DNA of 9,363 nt, taken from Fibrobacteria bacterium GUT77 (GTDB lineage: Bacteria; Fibrobacterota; Chitinivibrionia; Chitinivibrionales; Chitinispirillaceae). A program made the position numbers and the translations under genes. The stretch covers positions 1 through 9,363 of the forward strand of contig LIUJ01000254.1 of assembly GCA_001462255.1 (NCBI GenBank), in the 5' to 3' direction. This document shows positions 6,347 through 9,363 of the stretch, in pieces. Each line of letters opens with the position of its first letter. Positions within the stretch are counted from its first letter, which is position 1. The notes under the pieces were generated by a model that saw only the letters and a list, made by a program, of their open reading frames with translations, was not told the DNA's origin and searched no databases.

Positions 6347-6389
6347 AAAATAATTTTGACTTCCCGCAAACCGATATATTATATTCATA
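6347..6389 (+). promoter_or_regulatory. 43-bp promoter element, copy 2 (for the InlB-repeat lipoprotein/MACPF cluster)
   Basis: These 43 bases are identical to 5662-5704: TTGACT at 6356-6361 and TATATT at 6380-6385, with the same 18-nt spacer and an A-rich upstream flank. Transcription is predicted to start near 6392, giving an unusually long leader of about 150 nt before the lipoprotein ATG. Confidence 0.75.
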
Positions 6390-6539
6390 TAGGTTAACTT
6401 TAACTCGACGCGTCGACAGGCGGATTATAACGGCTTTTGTTGCCGATTACCTACTATTCCAATAGCTTGTAATTACCTTATAACTCTATGATTTTTAACG
6501 CTTTATAACTTTTAATAACCTTAAAAAAAGGAGTTTTTT
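6390..6539 (+). promoter_or_regulatory. Long 5' leader of the lipoprotein/MACPF cluster, with a 12-bp palindrome
   Basis: The leader contains the perfect palindrome TCGACGCGTCGA (6405-6416) just after the predicted transcription start. This could be an operator or a small RNA hairpin. A short CGGC/GCCG stem with a T-rich loop follows around 6430-6446. The remainder is AT-rich. I recognise no known riboswitch class. The ribosome binding site is AGGAG (6529-6533), 6 nt before the ATG. Confidence 0.35.
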
Positions 6540-7382
6540 ATGAACACACGTTCTAAATTAAACGTGGTAGCGGTGGGGACGGCGGTCGTACTGGGGGGGA
6601 TTCTGCTCGCGGGGTGCGGAAATAACAGCACCGGGAACACCCCTGTCGGACCCGGGGTAGGCAGTGGCAAATTTATCCTCACGTTGAAAACCGAGCCGGC
6701 CGGAAGCGCCGAATTTTCATTGTTTAACGGTACAACCACTACAACCTCTTCCGGGGGCACCGTAACGGTCGATTCCGGGGATATTACCGTGACGGTCAAA
6801 CCCAAAAGCCCTAAGTACAAGTTTATTGAATGGAGCGGCGCGTCAACCGCTATCGACACTGTAGTGACGATTAAGATGGACGGGGCTAAGACGCTGACGG
6901 CTAAGTTTGAGACTTTGTACAAAATCACAACAACGGTGAGCCCGGATAGCGGCGGAACGATAAGTTTTCAATGGGGATACGGATACTATCCGGCAGATAC
7001 TTCCGTGCGGATTATTGCCAACGCAAACGACGGTTACATACACACCGGTTGGGAAGGCGATACGACGCTTGGACCTGACCAATATTTTAGGTATACCGTG
7101 AACGCCAAAGACGTGGAATTCATTGCTACGTTCAGAAAATTGTATGTACCCCAATTCACGGCGGAACCGGAGGACGGGGGTTATGTGACGCTTGAGCCTG
7201 CTAAGAACGACTATGACAATGGTGACGAAGTAACGGCAACGGCAGTCGCGAATCCTGGTTTTGATTTCGTAGGATGGAAGAAAACGGCCAACGATACTCA
7301 AGTATCCGACTTTAGCTATTCATACACATTTACAGTTGACCACGACGCCAATACGTGGATTCCGGTATTTGAGAAACTATAA
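6540..7382 (+). CDS. Lipoprotein with three InlB-type (WxG, 'bacterial repeat') domains
   Basis: The protein is 280 residues. The signal peptide ends in a clear lipobox, LLAGC, with C26 as the lipidation site, followed by a Gly/Asn/Pro linker (27-43). Three repeats of about 75-80 residues follow at roughly 45-125, 126-200 and 202-280. Each has the divergent InlB B-repeat signature: a G-rich turn, a segment such as VTVTVKP or VTATAVANPG, an aromatic-Trp core (FIEWSG 95-100, HTGWEGD 168-174, FVGWKK 243-248), and a closing strand like LTAKFE, FIATFR or WIPVFE. Such repeats build stalk-like beta-grasp modules on surface proteins of many phyla and usually act in adhesion or as spacers. The gene precedes the MACPF gene by 85 nt and probably shares its promoter, so it may present or assist the MACPF protein. 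No enzyme domain is visible. Confidence 0.85.
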   Translation: MNTRSKLNVVAVGTAVVLGGILLAGCGNNSTGNTPVGPGVGSGKFILTLKTEPAGSAEFSLFNGTTTTTSSGGTVTVDSGDITVTVKPKSPKYKFIEWSGASTAIDTVVTIKMDGAKTLTAKFETLYKITTTVSPDSGGTISFQWGYGYYPADTSVRIIANANDGYIHTGWEGDTTLGPDQYFRYTVNAKDVEFIATFRKLYVPQFTAEPEDGGYVTLEPAKNDYDNGDEVTATAVANPGFDFVGWKKTANDTQVSDFSYSYTFTVDHDANTWIPVFEKL

Positions 7383-7405
7383 AAGTATAGCTTCTTTTAA
7401 TCAGC

Positions 7406-7430
7406 GGTATCCCCTATTTTAAAGGATACC
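7406..7430 (+). terminator. Intergenic hairpin between the lipoprotein and MACPF genes (attenuator or weak terminator)
   Basis: GGTATCC (7406-7412) pairs perfectly with GGATACC (7424-7430) around an 11-nt loop. It is followed by AGTTTTAGG, a very short T run. It could lower read-through from the lipoprotein into the MACPF gene, or stabilise the 3' end of the upstream message. The T-tract is too weak to call a firm terminator. Confidence 0.4.
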
Positions 7431-7467
7431 AGTTTTAGGTTAATTACTTACCCAAATGGAGGTTTTT

Positions 7468-9120
7468 GTGAAACACACAACATTTAAGTTTAGTAGGCGT
7501 CTCGCCCGAATGGCAGGAATGGCGGCATTGTTAGCCGCATCTGCCGTCTTGTTTGTCTGCGACCCAAGCCTCGTAGACACGGACAAGCTCGCCGACGCTA
7601 TTAGCGGTGACGGTGATAAGAATACAACAACCGAACCGACTACTCCGCAGATGAAAACCTACGTTGGTTATGGAATAGACGTTTTCAACGGTCCTACCTT
7701 TGCCGAAGCTTTGAAATCTCCTTTGTTTAAGGACATTGTATATCAGGATACCAACTCTGCCGGTGGAAACTCTTACATAGACGTTACTAAGGTAGGGTCG
7801 TTGGAAACTACGGCCGAGAGTAGCGAAGACGTGAGGGATGTGTACACGAAATTGAAGGTTGCCGTCTCCGTCAAAGGTTTGAGTTTGGTTCCATTCTTTT
7901 CGGCCGGGTTCAAATTGCAATTCGGCAGTGAAAAGACGTTCAAAAGCGAGTCTATGTTTTATAATTCCATTTCATCAACAATAGACAGGAAACATACTCT
8001 CAAATCCGCGTATCAAACGAATCTTAAAAACCTCATTGATTCCGCGACGCTTGCCGCCATCAACGATGTCGCCAATACGCCTGAATTATTGTTTAACACG
8101 TTGGGTACCCACATTATCATTTCCAACGGTACGGGTGGCGCGTTGAACGTAAGTGCCCTGTATAACTCCGACGAGGAGATCAGCGACATGGATTTAAAAG
8201 CGGCTATTGGTGCCAGAAGGTTCTTTATAAAAGGTTCGGCCGGCGGAGAGTACGAAGAGAAATTAGCCGATGTGCAACGCTCAACGCACATAAGCGTACA
8301 CGCTACCGGAGGGAACGTAGGAATTTTCGGAGCCTTAACGCTTGAGAACGTTTGGGACAGAGTGGATCAATGGACTCAATCCATTCCTGATAACGCGACT
8401 CTTTCCATTATCTATCAAACCGTTCCGATATGGGATTTAGCTACCGATCCCGCGCGCAAAACACAAATAGAGGATTATTTTTACGAACACGCGAATGCCA
8501 TCAACAACGAATTGAACAGCTATTTCACGAAAAGCGCGAAGCCGAGAGAACCCGCCATTAAGAACGGTGGGATATATGTGATTAGAAATCTCGTTTCGCA
8601 AAAAGCCATTGACGCGACCGCAACGGTAACAGCACAAACTGAATCGAAGTGCAATTATTGGACCTTGTGTCTCCTACAAAATACGACGACAACCTACACA
8701 ACAACCTACCCTGTATTGCTCAAAGAGAAAAACGGGGCGGTCGAATCAGCAGAGGCTAAGCTACAGCAATGGGTAGCCGTGGAATCATGGGAATATGAGG
8801 GCGAGGGGGTCTTCTCTTTCAAAAACGTCGGATACAACGCGCGCTCTTTGCACGCGTCAAATTTGAGTAATGATTTGACGACGGAGCCCACGAACCGCTC
8901 TTCTCCTTCGCAGTTGTTTAGGGTTGAGGATAACGGTGATTTAACCGTTTACCTGCGTTCCAATCTTAATGATTCGTATAAAGTTTCTGTCACAGATACG
9001 TCACAGAAAGACAATTCTCATCTCCGCCTTGACACCACTTCGAGAAATTGGACAAAATGGAGGATTGAGAAAGTAGGTCAGGTAGACCCCGCGCTACTAA
9101 AGCAACTCGCGTCCAAGTGA
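7468..9120 (+). CDS. Exported MACPF (membrane attack complex/perforin) domain protein with possible beta-trefoil C-terminus
   Basis: The GTG at 7468 is preferred because TGGAGG (7457-7462) sits 5 nt before it; the ATG at 7456 overlaps that site. This gives 550 residues. Residues 1-30 are a signal segment with RR at 10-11 and a hydrophobic core; C31 in LFVC could be lipidated, though Val at -1 is atypical. The MACPF domain runs from about 64 to 355. It starts YVGYGIDVFNG and carries the family signature LLFNTLGTHIIISNGTGG (207-224). It continues with SVHATGGNVG (276-285), W.QSIPDNATLSIIYQTVPI and W322, a region bacterial MACPF proteins such as the Bacteroidales antimicrobial BSAPs share. The C-terminal part (about 365-537: GGIYVIRNLVSQKAIDA, LQQW, FSFKNVGYNARSLHA, W.IEKV) looks like a degenerate ricin-type beta-trefoil. 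Pore formation in competitor or eukaryotic membranes is inferred. No immunity gene is recognised nearby. Confidence 0.85.
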   Translation: MKHTTFKFSRRLARMAGMAALLAASAVLFVCDPSLVDTDKLADAISGDGDKNTTTEPTTPQMKTYVGYGIDVFNGPTFAEALKSPLFKDIVYQDTNSAGGNSYIDVTKVGSLETTAESSEDVRDVYTKLKVAVSVKGLSLVPFFSAGFKLQFGSEKTFKSESMFYNSISSTIDRKHTLKSAYQTNLKNLIDSATLAAINDVANTPELLFNTLGTHIIISNGTGGALNVSALYNSDEEISDMDLKAAIGARRFFIKGSAGGEYEEKLADVQRSTHISVHATGGNVGIFGALTLENVWDRVDQWTQSIPDNATLSIIYQTVPIWDLATDPARKTQIEDYFYEHANAINNELNSYFTKSAKPREPAIKNGGIYVIRNLVSQKAIDATATVTAQTESKCNYWTLCLLQNTTTTYTTTYPVLLKEKNGAVESAEAKLQQWVAVESWEYEGEGVFSFKNVGYNARSLHASNLSNDLTTEPTNRSSPSQLFRVEDNGDLTVYLRSNLNDSYKVSVTDTSQKDNSHLRLDTTSRNWTKWRIEKVGQVDPALLKQLASK

Positions 9121-9138
9121 TCGTTTTTGCGCGTTTTT

Positions 9139-9168
9139 TTGGCGGGGCTTTCCGGCCCCGCCAATTTT
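9139..9168 (+). terminator. Rho-independent-type terminator after the MACPF gene
   Basis: TTGGCGGGGC (9139-9148) and GCCCCGCCAA (9155-9164) form a perfect 10-bp GC-rich stem with a 6-nt loop, followed by TTTT (9165-9168). It lies 18 nt after the MACPF stop. On the opposite strand the hairpin is followed by A residues, so it should act only on + strand transcripts. Confidence 0.8.
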
Positions 9169-9207
9169 ACTATCTGTTACATGTCATCCTGCGCCGCCGC
9201 GTTTAAT

Positions 9208-9250
9208 TATGAATCTAATATATCGGTTTGCGGGAAGTCAAAATTATTTT
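9208..9250 (-). promoter_or_regulatory. 43-bp promoter element, copy 3, inverted (one mismatch)
   Basis: Read on the minus strand, this matches copies 1 and 2 at 42 of 43 positions. TTGACT and the spacer are unchanged, and the -10 box becomes TAGATT. The A-rich upstream flank is also present (9251-9262). It points toward the terminator and the 3' end of the MACPF gene. The only minus-strand start soon after it opens a five-codon frame, so it has no evident protein target. It may drive an antisense transcript, be an inactive repeat copy, or be the mark of a repeat family. Confidence 0.65.
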
Positions 9251-9363
9251 TGGTTTTTGTTGGGGCGAATTGTGTCATAAAAAAGCTGGCTGAAGCCAAT
9301 AAAAGACTTGTCGTGTTGCCTTCAAAAAAATTATTTTTATTTGGTTTCTGAATCCCCGCGAAT
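9251..9363. other. Right-edge intergenic sequence, no supported gene
   Basis: This AT-rich stretch contains a small TGGC/GCCA hairpin (about 9287-9298) whose minus-strand side is followed by GCTTTTTT. That could be a weak terminator for a minus-strand gene lying beyond the window. Near 9328-9342 the minus strand reads AAAATAATTTTTTTGAAG, which resembles the upstream part of the 43-bp element but then diverges. The + strand frame across 9127-9351 is not credible as a gene. Confidence 0.4.

Noticed and set aside
7456..7467. The ATG at 7456 as start of the MACPF gene
   Set aside because: It overlaps the only good Shine-Dalgarno (TGGAGG, 7457-7462), which is well placed for the GTG at 7468; starting at GTG also gives a cleaner signal peptide.
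9127..9351. A 74-codon + strand reading frame at the right edge
   Set aside because: It runs across the terminator hairpin and the inverted promoter element, has no ribosome binding site, and its translation shows no coherent domain.
1..9363. CRISPR array, tRNA, rRNA or transposase genes
   Set aside because: No regularly spaced repeats, cloverleaf, rRNA-like segments or DDE/HUH motifs were seen; the only multi-copy element is the 43-bp promoter repeat.

Overview
The window is bacterial chromosome from what looks like a Fibrobacterota-type Gram-negative. This assignment is an inference. The main support is a lipoprotein joining a CsgG-like domain to tandem SUMF1/FGE-like domains, an architecture I associate with that phylum. 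The abundance of lipoproteins and a UDP-glucose dehydrogenase that closely resembles the animal enzyme fit it. No rRNA, tRNA, CRISPR array or transposase was seen. All supported genes lie on the + strand.

Layout. (1) 1-819 is a decayed accessory patch: the C-terminal half of a DinD/BRO-type antirepressor-like protein, overlapping by ATGA a truncated RhuM-family gene. (2) 820-1594 is a complete HEPN/MNT toxin-antitoxin pair with both active-site motifs intact, preceded by an inverted repeat that covers the Shine-Dalgarno. (3) 1604-3985 is a 793-residue lipoprotein (CsgG-like domain plus two SUMF1 domains) that starts 9 nt after the MNT gene. (4) 4085-5461 is ugd, more GC-rich at third positions than its neighbours. 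(5) 5756-6332 is a Txe/YoeB-type type II toxin-antitoxin module. (6) 6540-9120 is a two-gene cluster: a lipoprotein with three InlB-type/WxG repeats, then a 550-residue exported MACPF (perforin-like) protein with a possible beta-trefoil tail. It closes with a strong hairpin terminator.

The most unusual feature is a 43-bp promoter-like element (TTGACT, 18-nt spacer, TATATT, with an A-rich upstream flank). It is identical upstream of the Txe/YoeB module and upstream of the InlB-repeat/MACPF cluster. A third copy with one mismatch lies inverted just after the cluster terminator and points back into the MACPF gene. The conservation covers the whole spacer, so these are either recent duplications, a genome-wide repeat, or a co-regulated promoter family. 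The element links a toxin-antitoxin module to a secreted pore-forming candidate and brackets the latter.

Working picture: an accessory segment in which two toxin-antitoxin systems, phage-related remnants and surface or secreted lipoproteins have accumulated around ugd. The MACPF cluster is the best candidate for a poorly described system (antagonism, or interaction with a host or predator). The sequence supports only the family assignments, not that role.
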